A DNA stretch of 64,000 nt from Pedobacter sp. B4-66. GTDB taxonomy: Bacteria > Bacteroidota > Bacteroidia > Sphingobacteriales > Sphingobacteriaceae. Position numbers and translations under genes: made by a program. The notes under the pieces were generated by a model. That model was not told where the DNA came from and did no database searches. It saw nothing but the letters and a program-made list of their open reading frames with translations. The stretch is taken from the NCBI RefSeq assembly GCF_018492665.1, contig NZ_JAFVME010000006.1, forward strand, positions 496,001-560,000, written 5' to 3'. Positions 28,549-37,602 of this stretch are shown here, in pieces (position 1 is the first letter of the stretch; every line of letters starts with the position of its first letter).

Positions 28549-28839
28549 TGACAATAATTATAATATCATAAATAAAGAAATTTAAAACTGTTTACCTTAA
28601 AACAGCTTATCAAGTACCATCTCCCTTATACTAACATCCATTCACATTGGAACACTATCACAATTTAATCACACAAAAGATTAAAAATCAAAACAAAATA
28701 CGGAAAAAAAGCAAATAAAACTTACAAAAGCAAACATTGCAATATTCTCATCAAAAATTGACTTGATTGATTCATTTGTAAAAAAATAAAAAATAAAAAT
28801 CTTTGAATTATAATTTTTCTGTTATATTCGATTTATGTT

Positions 28840-28853
28840 TATATGTATGTACA
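28840..28853 (+). promoter_or_regulatory. Second copy of the shared 14-base motif
   Basis: TATATGTATGTACA, identical to the minus-strand sequence upstream of GH92 (23406-23419). Here it overlaps the palindrome TATGTACATA (28846-28855) and lies about 215 bp upstream of the susC ATG and about 395 bp upstream of the FG-GAP gene. It is a candidate operator for the whole locus. Confidence 0.35.
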
Positions 28854-29066
28854 TAATTATGTAACATCAAATCAAATAAACAAGGGTTATTACTATTTAA
28901 GAAATCTAATTCTTTAAAAAGATATTTTTCATGCCACGAATTATGGAGATAGTAGTAGCTATTTAAATAAAAAACAAACAGCCGCCAGTACAAACAAGCG
29001 ATATAAGATAAAACTGGATTCATACCCAGTCAATAAACCAAATATAAACTATAGTTAATTGCTTTT

Positions 29067-32000
29067 ATGAAACGTAAACTATTGCCGCGCACCCGGCTAA
29101 AAACAATGTGCGCCGTTTGTGGAGTTGTTCTCCAATTTTTTTTAAGCTCAGAATTACGGGCTGAGAATAAAAAATCATCAACAAATAAAGATTGGAATGC
29201 TCCTAACGCTAAGGATTATGAAACAAAGCGATCACAGGACAAGGTTATTACAGGAAAAATAACAGACGAAAACGGAGCTGGAATTCCTGGTGCGAATGTT
29301 CTTGAAAAAGGCACTACGAATGGTGCGGTTTCAGATCGTGATGGAAAATTCACTTTAAAAGTTAAAGGCGAGAATAGTGTCCTGATAATTTCTTATGTAG
29401 GCTATTTAAATAAGGAAATAACGGTTGGCTCTTCATCAACTATTAATATAAAACTAGAGCCTAATCAAAAAAATCTTGATGAGATAGTAGTAGTAGGCTA
29501 CGGCACCCAGAAACGATCTGAACTAACTAATGCCGTGGTACAAACATCTGGAGATGAGATTAAAAAATCTAACGCACTATCAGTCTCAAACTCATTAGCA
29601 GGCAGATTAGCTGGATTGTATGTAAACAAAACCAGTGCTGTTCCAGGCTTTGATGATGCGCAGATTTTAGTAAGAGGTCCCAAAACTTCACGAAACAGTT
29701 CAGCGCTAATTGTTATTGATGGAGTAGCCAGTGCAGATCCTGATGGTTTAAATCGACTAGATCCTAACGATATAGAATCTATTTCGGTTCTAAAAGATGC
29801 TTCTGCAGCCATTTATGGTGCTCAATCAGCCGGTGGTGTTATTTTAGTAACCACTAAAAGAGGTAAAACAGGAAAACCAGCATTTGATTTTACAACGACA
29901 CATACCTTTCAGTCTCCAACAATGAAAACAAGATCTGCAAGTGCCCTTGAGTATATGAAGGTGCTTAATGACAGAAGAAAATTAGAAGGGACTCCTCCTG
30001 ATTTTCCTGAGGCATTAGTTGAATCTTTCAGAAATGGGGAAAGAAGAGCCGAAGACTGGTGGGATGCATTAGTTGATGGCCCGGCCAAACAATCCAGACA
30101 ATCACTTACTATGCGTGGCGGTACCGAAAAAATAAGGTATTTTACTTCAGCTGGTATGGCCAATCAGGGAGGAATTCTTCGTGGAGATAATACTACAAAG
30201 CTCAGACAGTACAATGTTAGAAATAATTTAGATGTAACCGTTACTAATAGTTTTGAGGTAGGGCTCGACCTTTCATTCAGAGAGAAATCTACTCAAACCC
30301 CTCAGGGAGGTCCTGGAGGAGAAATTGGATATCTTGCTGTCACAAGCCCTTTACAAGAAGCTTATATAGGAGGCGATTATCGCTATCCGGGTGAAGGTTG
30401 GTCGCAATCAAACCCTGCTGCAAGGCTGCTAAGCCCTGGCTATCGCAAATATAAAGCCGATGTAGCCAGTGGAACCCTTAGGTTCAAATACAGTATGCCT
30501 TATGTACCGGGATTAGCCTTAGAGGGATATGCCTCTATTGTTAAAACAATGAACTATAATAAAACTTTCAACTACACCTGGTTTTATTATGAAAAAAATA
30601 CAGCGGGAGAAATCATTAAGAAGCCATCAAGAGTAATAGAAGATATTGGATTGAGAGAAGATTTCGATCAAAGCTTAAGAAACACAGAAAATTTAAAGCT
30701 TTCTTATACTAAAACAATAAAAGAAGCCCATAAAATTGATGCATTTGTTGCATACGAACAAATGGAATATAGTGCCAATAATTTCTATGCTCAACGTCTT
30801 GGCTATGACTCACCTCTAATAGATCAACTTTTTGCGGGGAGTACAGATCGTAAAAACTGGAGTAATGATGGTCGCGCTTCTGAATCTTCCAGACAAAACT
30901 ATTTTGGTCGTGTAAGTTACGGTTACAAAAGCAAATACCTTCTTGGTTTCAGTGCAAGATATGATGGCTCGCCTATTTTCCCTAAAGAAACCCGTTTTGG
31001 TTTCTTCCCACAGGCCTCAGCAGCTTGGGTGGTTAGTAATGAATCATTTATGCCAAAAGACCTGTTTAGCAATTTAAAACTAAGAGCTTCATGGGGCCAA
31101 TTGGGTAATGACAGAGTAAATCCATTCCAATACATTGGCGCCTTCGGGTATACTGATGGCTGGGTTGTTAACGGAAACGATGTACGAGGTATTGCCGCGA
31201 CATCAACACCTAACCCAAATATCACCTGGGAGGTGAGCGAAACTACAGATTTAGGCTTGGAGGCAGGTTTTCTAAACAACAAGTTAACCTTTGAGGTAGA
31301 TGTATATAAAACCAAAACATCCAATATTTTAGGAAAAAGACAAGCTTCTATTCCAGGTTACACCGGCTTAATACTTCCAGATGAAAATATTGGCAAAATG
31401 GATAGCAGAGGTATTGAGTTTCAGGCCGGATACACCCAGAATCTGGGAGATTTAAATCTTAAATTCAATGGAAATATATCTTATAATAAGAACAAAATAG
31501 TTTATTTTGATGAAGCACCTCAGGCAGAACCCTATCAAAAGCTAGAAGGAAATCCTCTTGGATCTGATTTAGTATATAAAGCAATAGGCATCTACAGAAC
31601 CCAACAGGATTTGGATAATAACGTAAACTATCCAGGTGCCCAATTAGGAGGGTTAATTTTTGCCGACTTAAACAACGACGGCGTTATCAATACAAATGAC
31701 CGCTATAGATTTGACGATACTGCATTTCCAAGAACAGAAGCAACAAATGCACCTCACATTCCTTTCCCTAAAATGCAATTTGGGCTGAACATTGGAGTAG
31801 ATTACAAAAACTTCGATTTAACAATGTTATTGCAAGGGCAAAGCGGAGCTAAATGGCGCTTAAGCAATGGTTTCAATTCAGGAGCAAACGGTAATGGACT
31901 AGCCTATGTCGCTAAAAATAGTTATTCATTAGAAAACCCTAATTCAATACTTCCAAGAATTGGGCCAACAGGTTTAGAAGGTTCAGATAGTGATTTTTAT

Positions 32001-32240
32001 TATCACAATTCAGTATGGGTTCGTTTCAAATCGGCTGAACTAGGATACACGCTTCCAAAAGATGTAATTTCTAAAATTGGAATTTCGGCATTAAGGGTAT
32101 ACGTATCTGGAGACAACCTATTCATGCTATATAATAACCTGAAAAAGTATGGCGCAGGTGATCCTGAATTCTTAAGTGGAAATGGTGGGGTTTATCCTAA
32201 TATGAGAACCTTAAGTTTTGGACTTAATCTTACTTTCTAA
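29067..32240 (+). CDS. SusC-family TonB-linked outer membrane transporter
   Basis: Outer membrane importer for oligosaccharides or other large nutrients, energised by TonB and working with the SusD partner encoded 11 bp downstream. It has 1057 residues and an N-terminal export signal (about 1-32). Residues about 58-132 form a carboxypeptidase-regulatory-like beta domain (VITGKITDENGAGIPGANV). A TonB-box-like segment DEIVVVGYGTQKR lies at 138-150, followed by the plug (VLKDASAAIYGAQSAGGVILVTTKRGK) and a long barrel ending in NLTF with the usual terminal Phe. There is no STN domain, so it should not signal to an anti-sigma factor as the second SusC in the window could. Confidence 0.95.
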   Translation: MKRKLLPRTRLKTMCAVCGVVLQFFLSSELRAENKKSSTNKDWNAPNAKDYETKRSQDKVITGKITDENGAGIPGANVLEKGTTNGAVSDRDGKFTLKVKGENSVLIISYVGYLNKEITVGSSSTINIKLEPNQKNLDEIVVVGYGTQKRSELTNAVVQTSGDEIKKSNALSVSNSLAGRLAGLYVNKTSAVPGFDDAQILVRGPKTSRNSSALIVIDGVASADPDGLNRLDPNDIESISVLKDASAAIYGAQSAGGVILVTTKRGKTGKPAFDFTTTHTFQSPTMKTRSASALEYMKVLNDRRKLEGTPPDFPEALVESFRNGERRAEDWWDALVDGPAKQSRQSLTMRGGTEKIRYFTSAGMANQGGILRGDNTTKLRQYNVRNNLDVTVTNSFEVGLDLSFREKSTQTPQGGPGGEIGYLAVTSPLQEAYIGGDYRYPGEGWSQSNPAARLLSPGYRKYKADVASGTLRFKYSMPYVPGLALEGYASIVKTMNYNKTFNYTWFYYEKNTAGEIIKKPSRVIEDIGLREDFDQSLRNTENLKLSYTKTIKEAHKIDAFVAYEQMEYSANNFYAQRLGYDSPLIDQLFAGSTDRKNWSNDGRASESSRQNYFGRVSYGYKSKYLLGFSARYDGSPIFPKETRFGFFPQASAAWVVSNESFMPKDLFSNLKLRASWGQLGNDRVNPFQYIGAFGYTDGWVVNGNDVRGIAATSTPNPNITWEVSETTDLGLEAGFLNNKLTFEVDVYKTKTSNILGKRQASIPGYTGLILPDENIGKMDSRGIEFQAGYTQNLGDLNLKFNGNISYNKNKIVYFDEAPQAEPYQKLEGNPLGSDLVYKAIGIYRTQQDLDNNVNYPGAQLGGLIFADLNNDGVINTNDRYRFDDTAFPRTEATNAPHIPFPKMQFGLNIGVDYKNFDLTMLLQGQSGAKWRLSNGFNSGANGNGLAYVAKNSYSLENPNSILPRIGPTGLEGSDSDFYYHNSVWVRFKSAELGYTLPKDVISKIGISALRVYVSGDNLFMLYNNLKKYGAGDPEFLSGNGGVYPNMRTLSFGLNLTF

Positions 32241-32251
32241 TTACAACTCAT

Positions 32252-34096
32252 ATGAAATATTTAATACTCAAAAATAAAATAGCCAAAAGAGCATTTACTA
32301 TACTGCTTATAGGCCTCGCCGCTTCCGCGTGTAAGCGTGATTTATTGGATAAAAAACCATTAGATGCAATATCTGAGGATGTTGTTTTTAAGGACGCTAC
32401 ATTTCTTCAAAATTATGTATACAATGTGTACAATGGAATAAAACCACCATGGAGCCCGGGAGTAGGAGGATTTGAAGCACTGACCGACATTGCAGTTAAT
32501 CAGCCTGAAACTCACAGTAGATCCGGAGGTATCCGCCAGTATATAGAAGGAAATCTTAATCCTGACAATGTTACAGACCTTACCAACATCTGGACTGATG
32601 AGTATGGTTATATCAGAAAAGCTAATATCTTTTTTGAAAAGGTTGAAGGTTCTGAAATCCCCCTTGATAAACTAAATCCTATGAAAGGTGAGGTTCACTT
32701 TTTACGTGGTTGGATGTATTTTGAACTAATGCGTACTTATGGTGGCGTACCAATTATTAAAACCAGCTATAATTTAAATGACGATAGCTTTGATACACCT
32801 AGAAATACTTTTGATGAATGCGCTGCCTTTGTATTAAGTGAATGTGATTTAGCAATTGGCTTATTAGAAGGCCAACCCATTAATGCCGGAAAAATTAGTA
32901 AAGCAGCCGCTCTAGCCTTAAAAGCACGCGTTTTGTTGTATTTAGCTAGCCCATTGAATAATCCATCAAATGATGCATCTAAATGGCAGGCTGCTGAAGT
33001 AGCAACCAAAGCTGTACTCGATGCAGGATTTACATTACATCCAACACACGAGGACTTGAGTGTAAAGCCGCTAAAAACAGATGAAATCATTTTCGGTAAA
33101 TCCTTTACTCCCGGAGCCAGAATTCCTGACTGGGGTATGAATTACGATTATTGGCCTAGTGGATTTGATGCACAGCAACGCCTCATGCCAACTCAAACCT
33201 TTGTCAATATGTTTCAATTGACAAATGGAGAGTATCCATATCTTGCTGATGGTGTATCTGTAAATCCTGCTTCTGGTTATGACCCACAGAATCCTGAGAA
33301 AAATAGAGACCCAAGGTTTTATAGCTATATTATCTACCCTGGAGCAGGGCCATTCACCATAAATGATGGGGCAAAGAGTACAGTAAGAACATATGAATAC
33401 TGGGAGGATGCTAACCCTAATCCAAATAATGCACCACCGTACTCAAATCCTAATAAGGTAGATTCAAAAAATGGACAAGAACTATTTGATTTTGGTAGAG
33501 ATTCCAAAACCTATTGGGTAAAAGGATTAACTCCATTTCATTGGAGAGTTCAAACCGGATATACTTTCAAAAAACTATTGGATTTTGAAGGACCTCGTGC
33601 AAGTTTTGATTACGATTACAGTCAGGTAATTATTTTCTTGAGATTAACAGAATTTTATTTAAACTATGCCGAAATTCAAATTGCGTTAGGCAAAGAGGCC
33701 GTGGCACGAGAGTATATAAATAAAATCAGAAAAAGATCATCAGTTAACATGCCTGACATCACCAGTTCCGGTGCCAATTTAGTAAGAGATTATAGAAATG
33801 AAAGAGCCATAGAATTACATCTGGAAGATTCCCGTTTCTACGACCTTATGCGCTGGAAAGCCGCTCCAGGAAATGTAGATGTAGCAGTAAGAGGACTAAC
33901 CAGCGTTAAAATGGACTGGACAGGCGCTAAAGTTGGTGACTTAAAAGGTAAGCTGACTTATACTTATGGTGTGATACCGGAAGCTGAAGTAAGAAAACCA
34001 TGGAAAGGAGATTACTATTACTTGTTCCCAATTCCGAGAGGTGAAATAAGAAGAAGTAACGACGCCCTAAAACAAAACCCTGGTTATGACCAGTAA
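32252..34096 (+). CDS. SusD/RagB family nutrient-binding lipoprotein
   Basis: Surface lipoprotein that caps the SusC barrel and binds the substrate. The signal peptide ends in the lipobox LAASAC with Cys27. The following KRDLLDKKPLDAISEDVVF is the classic SusD N-terminus. The TPR-like helical core is seen in segments such as MKGEVHFLRGWMYFELMRTYGGVPI and EFYLNYAEIQIALGKEAVAREYINKIRKRS. The C-terminal motif NERAIELHLEDSRFYDLMRWK and the end FPIPRGEIRRSNDALKQNPGY are standard. It forms an operon with the preceding susC and ends at a strong bidirectional terminator. Confidence 0.95.
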   Translation: MKYLILKNKIAKRAFTILLIGLAASACKRDLLDKKPLDAISEDVVFKDATFLQNYVYNVYNGIKPPWSPGVGGFEALTDIAVNQPETHSRSGGIRQYIEGNLNPDNVTDLTNIWTDEYGYIRKANIFFEKVEGSEIPLDKLNPMKGEVHFLRGWMYFELMRTYGGVPIIKTSYNLNDDSFDTPRNTFDECAAFVLSECDLAIGLLEGQPINAGKISKAAALALKARVLLYLASPLNNPSNDASKWQAAEVATKAVLDAGFTLHPTHEDLSVKPLKTDEIIFGKSFTPGARIPDWGMNYDYWPSGFDAQQRLMPTQTFVNMFQLTNGEYPYLADGVSVNPASGYDPQNPEKNRDPRFYSYIIYPGAGPFTINDGAKSTVRTYEYWEDANPNPNNAPPYSNPNKVDSKNGQELFDFGRDSKTYWVKGLTPFHWRVQTGYTFKKLLDFEGPRASFDYDYSQVIIFLRLTEFYLNYAEIQIALGKEAVAREYINKIRKRSSVNMPDITSSGANLVRDYRNERAIELHLEDSRFYDLMRWKAAPGNVDVAVRGLTSVKMDWTGAKVGDLKGKLTYTYGVIPEAEVRKPWKGDYYYLFPIPRGEIRRSNDALKQNPGYDQ

Positions 34097-34151
34097 TCGT
34101 ATTACAAACTATAACTAGATTAAAGTTACCTATCATCTGATAGACGCTCGA

Positions 34152-34190
34152 AAACCCAATGGCAAATATCCGCCATTGGGTTTATTATTT
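34152..34190 (+). terminator. Strong bidirectional intrinsic terminator
   Basis: AAACCCAATGGC (34152-34163) and GCCATTGGGTTT (34172-34183) form a perfect 12-bp stem with an 8-base loop. A T-rich tail follows on the + strand and A-rich sequence precedes it. It lies between the stops of susD (plus) and the GH95 gene (minus), so it can end transcription from both sides. Confidence 0.85.
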
Positions 34191-34202
34191 TTAACTATTA
34201 AT

Positions 34203-36518
34203 CTAAAAACTCGCGCTTATTTTTTGTCCTTTAGCTAGGTTAACCTCATAAACATCTTCTGTTTTATTTACATTTTTAATGCTCCATTTCGGTTTTCTTC
34301 CATCAAAATTATCCTTAATTCTAACTTTTCCGGCTTTTGAAGCAATGATGCTAAATCCAACAGTCAAACTGTTTTTGCGTACTGCAGACACTTTAAACCC
34401 ACCCTCAGCTCTTAAATTTGTGAACGAAGCATTAGCCCATTTTTCTGGTGTAGCCGGAAAAATACGGATAACCCCTGTGTTTATTTTACCGGGTGTTGAG
34501 CTCCAGCTTTGAAGCAACATTTCATGAACAGCTTGTGATGCCAAAAAGTTACCTTCTAAAGTAAACGGACGGTATGTAAAATCCGAATATCCACTTTTAG
34601 TCTGATCACCATTAACATGAAAACCATTGCGCAACACAAATGCTTTAACAAAAATATCCAAGTCCTTAACAGCACCTTCGGCATCACCTACCCTTGCCTT
34701 CATACAGCTCATCCACGAAAAGCTATATCCGCACCATTGACTTGTACCCAGTTTATCCCAACTTTTTAAACTCGCGTCTATTACCTGTGTAGCTTTTTCA
34801 CCATTTTCGGTGGTAATTAAATTAAAGGGATATAGTCCGATGATATTAGACAAATGGCGGTGACTACTCTTCAGCTCATTATTTGCATCCAACAGCAATG
34901 TGCCATCATCCTTGGTATGAAAATCTCCTAAAGCAACAGCAGCTTCTTCCCATTTTTTTATATCGGAGCTCATACCGCAAGCTTCAGCCATTTCCTTTAG
35001 AGATAGGAATAACATCTTTAAACTCATCAAATCATAATTACTATTAGGCTCAAGCCAAGCTTTAGGGCTGTTATCAAACATTTCAGGTGAAGAAGAAAGT
35101 GGTAGTTTCAAAATTCCATTAGCATCCTTTTTCAGTAGTCCTAACATACATTCTCCTACTTCTGAACTCCATGGATAGGCTTTTTCTTTCAAGAATTTAT
35201 CATCAGCAGTATAAGCCCAGTGAAGGTAAAATAAATGAGCACTCCATGCACTCATTGATGGCGACATACTATATTGCCCCCATCCGCCCAATGGCTGTCC
35301 GCTATAAGACATTACACCCGGGCACGCCAATCCTTTAGTACCATAAAAATCTTTAGCAAATGCACGAAACGAGTCGCGACGATCCCATAAAAAATTCAGA
35401 TAAGAAGCACCCTCATCAAAACGGCCTGACTCCTGATAAGCCATATAAGTCATCTGAGTATTTAAGTCATTATGATAATCTCCCTTCCACGGAGGTAGCG
35501 AACCATTATCTGCCGTCCAAACACCCTGCAATGGCATAGGCGGAGCATTTAAACGTGATGCTGCTCCATAAAAATATTGAACCAGGTTGTATTGTTTTTG
35601 AACAGCAGTATCAGGTACACTAACACTTGATTTCTGCCAAAATGAACTCCACCATTGTTTATGAGGCTTAAGGGTAGCTTCGTATCCTTTTGCTAAGGCC
35701 AATGTACAACGCTTCTCAGCAAGCGAAAGGAAATCAGCGGCATCTGTTGTAGAAGTAATGGTAACAGCAAGTAGCGTTTCTTTGTTAATTACTTTTTTCT
35801 CGATATAAACGCAATATTTTAATCCTTCTGCCGCTTCCTGTATATACCATTGTGCATTACCCTTTTTCCCTTTAACAGCATCAAGATAGCCTAACTTACT
35901 TACAGAACCGCCACTGCTTGGACCACCCTTTTCATCTACATTTTTACGATATACATCCGAAGTACTCAAAAGGTCAATAGCATCCGGAATAGCTCCCTTA
36001 ACTGAAAGCAATGCTACCGGCTCACTAGCGCTATAGAGGGCCTTCAAAACAGCCCCCGATTTAAAATAGGCCATGCCCTCGGCAGTAGCCAATTTCAGTT
36101 CAAAGTTCTTCGCAATCTGACCAACCGGCAATTTAATTTCAATACGTCCTGCAGGCAGCTTAGTTGGACTTACACCGTTGTATGGGCCATCCCACCACTC
36201 ATTTACAGTACTAAATTTCTTTTGAGCAATCATTTCTGCTCCTTTTTGATAGGTATACTTTTTCCACCATTCCTTTTCACCTGTAGTGCGTTCATCCCAC
36301 AAATCACCTCTATCCAGAGATAATCTTATGGTATTATTCTCACCCCATAACAAACCACCCATCAAACCATTTCCTAATGGAATAGCCTCATCCCAGGTGT
36401 TTATAGGAGCTTTTAGTAATAAATTAAAACGTGCATCAGGTAACCCCGACATTTGCGCACAGGCTGTAAAAACACAGCCTAGATTTAACAATAATAAAAT
36501 AATTTTAAAGGGCTTCAT
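34203..36518 (-). CDS. GH95 family glycoside hydrolase (alpha-L-fucosidase/galactosidase type), lipoprotein
   Basis: Predicted to remove terminal alpha-1,2-fucose (or alpha-L-galactose) from glycans. The ATG at 36518 gives 771 residues with a lipoprotein-like signal (VFTAC, Cys20). An upstream in-frame ATG at 36578 would bury the signal peptide. The N-terminal GH95 beta-domain is recognised by PLGNGLMGGLLWGENNTIRLSLDRGDLW. The catalytic (alpha/alpha)6 domain has PLQGVWTADNGSLPPWKGDYH and DLNTQMTYMAYQESG near residue 350. In GH95 fucosidases that segment usually reads NIN, and the Asp-Leu-Asn here replaces one of two asparagines that assist the catalytic water, so specificity may differ. It is divergent from an AraC regulator. 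Confidence 0.8.
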   Translation of the reverse strand: MKPFKIILLLLNLGCVFTACAQMSGLPDARFNLLLKAPINTWDEAIPLGNGLMGGLLWGENNTIRLSLDRGDLWDERTTGEKEWWKKYTYQKGAEMIAQKKFSTVNEWWDGPYNGVSPTKLPAGRIEIKLPVGQIAKNFELKLATAEGMAYFKSGAVLKALYSASEPVALLSVKGAIPDAIDLLSTSDVYRKNVDEKGGPSSGGSVSKLGYLDAVKGKKGNAQWYIQEAAEGLKYCVYIEKKVINKETLLAVTITSTTDAADFLSLAEKRCTLALAKGYEATLKPHKQWWSSFWQKSSVSVPDTAVQKQYNLVQYFYGAASRLNAPPMPLQGVWTADNGSLPPWKGDYHNDLNTQMTYMAYQESGRFDEGASYLNFLWDRRDSFRAFAKDFYGTKGLACPGVMSYSGQPLGGWGQYSMSPSMSAWSAHLFYLHWAYTADDKFLKEKAYPWSSEVGECMLGLLKKDANGILKLPLSSSPEMFDNSPKAWLEPNSNYDLMSLKMLFLSLKEMAEACGMSSDIKKWEEAAVALGDFHTKDDGTLLLDANNELKSSHRHLSNIIGLYPFNLITTENGEKATQVIDASLKSWDKLGTSQWCGYSFSWMSCMKARVGDAEGAVKDLDIFVKAFVLRNGFHVNGDQTKSGYSDFTYRPFTLEGNFLASQAVHEMLLQSWSSTPGKINTGVIRIFPATPEKWANASFTNLRAEGGFKVSAVRKNSLTVGFSIIASKAGKVRIKDNFDGRKPKWSIKNVNKTEDVYEVNLAKGQKISASF

Positions 36519-36688
36519 CTTGTGTAGTTTAGAAGTAGTACAAATTTTATCTATTTCTGATGCTAAGAACCTTCTCATCAGGGCATTAAATTACTAGCAT
36601 ACAATATCTTCGCTAATCATCAGAAATTCAATAGAGAATTCAGTAAAAAGCATGAATTATTCTATTTTTATATATCAAATATATTTCA

Positions 36689-37519
36689 ATGGAAGTACTA
36701 TTTTTCAAACCTCAATCTGAACTACTTAAAAAGTACATTGATTACTTCTACTTGATCAATAAAAATGACCTTTCAGAAAACGTCTCTTATTATACTTTTC
36801 CGCAAATCAACTCCATTGTTTCAATTAACCATAATCCAAAATTTATATTTGAAGAAAATAAAGTCACCGTAAAGAGAAACCGCAAATTATCAGTACTTTC
36901 CACATTAATTTGCAATTACAGTAAACCTATTGAGGTAAATATCCCAGGCTACCTTAATGAAATTACAATCAGCTTTAAACCACTGGGTTTAAATGCATTT
37001 TTGGATAAAGACCTGAACACATACACTGACATTTATTTCTCTTTTTTCAACCCTTATACAGATTTCCATTCGGTGATGTCCGAAATTCTATCTTTAAACT
37101 CCTCAACGGAAAAAATTAAACGACTAGAAGATTATCTTATTACCAAACATAGAAAATTCAATCACCCTTTTTTACACGAGGTAATAGCAGATATGCTCAA
37201 TGCAGATTGCAACTATACCATAAAGGATATTGCAGCCAAATGCAAGATCAGCAGAAAAACACTATACAAGCATTTCGAAATTCATATTGGAAAAAGTCCG
37301 GTAGAAATGAGGAAACTGATCCGTTTTAGACAGATCATTAAGGAGCAGATAAAGTTTAATGAAAAATTTAAACTTTGCGATATCGCACATAAAGCCGATT
37401 TCTTTGATCACTCCCACCTCATCAAAGATTTCAAGTCAATAACAGGATTTACACCAAAAATGTATTTTAAAAAGGTAAGCCCCCTAAATGATGGATTAGT
37501 GAGCTGGTTATTTATATAA
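36689..37519 (+). CDS. AraC-family transcriptional regulator
   Basis: Predicted DNA-binding regulator of 276 residues. The C-terminal third (about 170-270) contains the double helix-turn-helix of AraC/XylS proteins: YTIKDIAAKCKISRKTLYKHFEIHIGKSPVEM, then KLCDIAHKADFFDHSHLIKDFKSITGFTPKMYF. The N-terminal 150 residues probably form the ligand-sensing domain but show no clear cupin motif. It is divergent from GH95, with 170 bp between the starts, which makes control of GH95 and possibly the neighbouring loci likely. No ligand can be inferred. Confidence 0.88.
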   Translation: MEVLFFKPQSELLKKYIDYFYLINKNDLSENVSYYTFPQINSIVSINHNPKFIFEENKVTVKRNRKLSVLSTLICNYSKPIEVNIPGYLNEITISFKPLGLNAFLDKDLNTYTDIYFSFFNPYTDFHSVMSEILSLNSSTEKIKRLEDYLITKHRKFNHPFLHEVIADMLNADCNYTIKDIAAKCKISRKTLYKHFEIHIGKSPVEMRKLIRFRQIIKEQIKFNEKFKLCDIAHKADFFDHSHLIKDFKSITGFTPKMYFKKVSPLNDGLVSWLFI

Positions 37520-37563
37520 AAATTACGGTTACACTTTTACTATTTCAAAGGAAATCAGATACT

Positions 37564-37571
37564 TATTTTTG
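37564..37571 (+). promoter_or_regulatory. Candidate -7 promoter element
   Basis: TATTTTTG matches the Bacteroidota TAnnTTTG consensus. It lies 31 bp before the ATG of the next gene (37603), giving a leader of about 25 bases. I see no good -33 TTTG at 19-21 bp; the nearest is TTTC at 37543-37546. Confidence 0.35.
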
Positions 37572-37602
37572 CGGCCGCATAATAAAAGCAAACAGGTCCG
37601 TT

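Larger units (their letters stand above)
28447..29066. other. 620-bp divergent intergenic region of the first SusC/D locus
   Basis: This AT-rich stretch separates the FG-GAP lipoprotein gene (minus) from susC (plus), so both promoters must lie here. I see a -7-like element for the minus gene at 28541-28548, the 14-base motif shared with the GH92 leader at 28840-28853, and the 10-bp palindrome TATGTACATA at 28846-28855 overlapping it. A 71-codon open frame (minus, 28808-29023) has no recognisable features. No RNA gene or terminator is apparent. Confidence 0.6.

Noticed and set aside
28808..29023. 71-codon minus-strand frame in the FG-GAP/susC intergenic region
   Set aside because: It has no ribosome site or family resemblance, and it overlaps likely promoter elements.
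29039..29046. CAAATATA before susC as a minus-strand promoter
   Set aside because: It has no -33 partner and would transcribe away from susC through a 600-bp empty region.
36676..36709. TATATTTG (minus strand) with TTTG as a promoter for GH95
   Set aside because: The spacer is 22 bp rather than 19-21, and the -33 box lies inside the AraC coding region; it is possible but not convincing.
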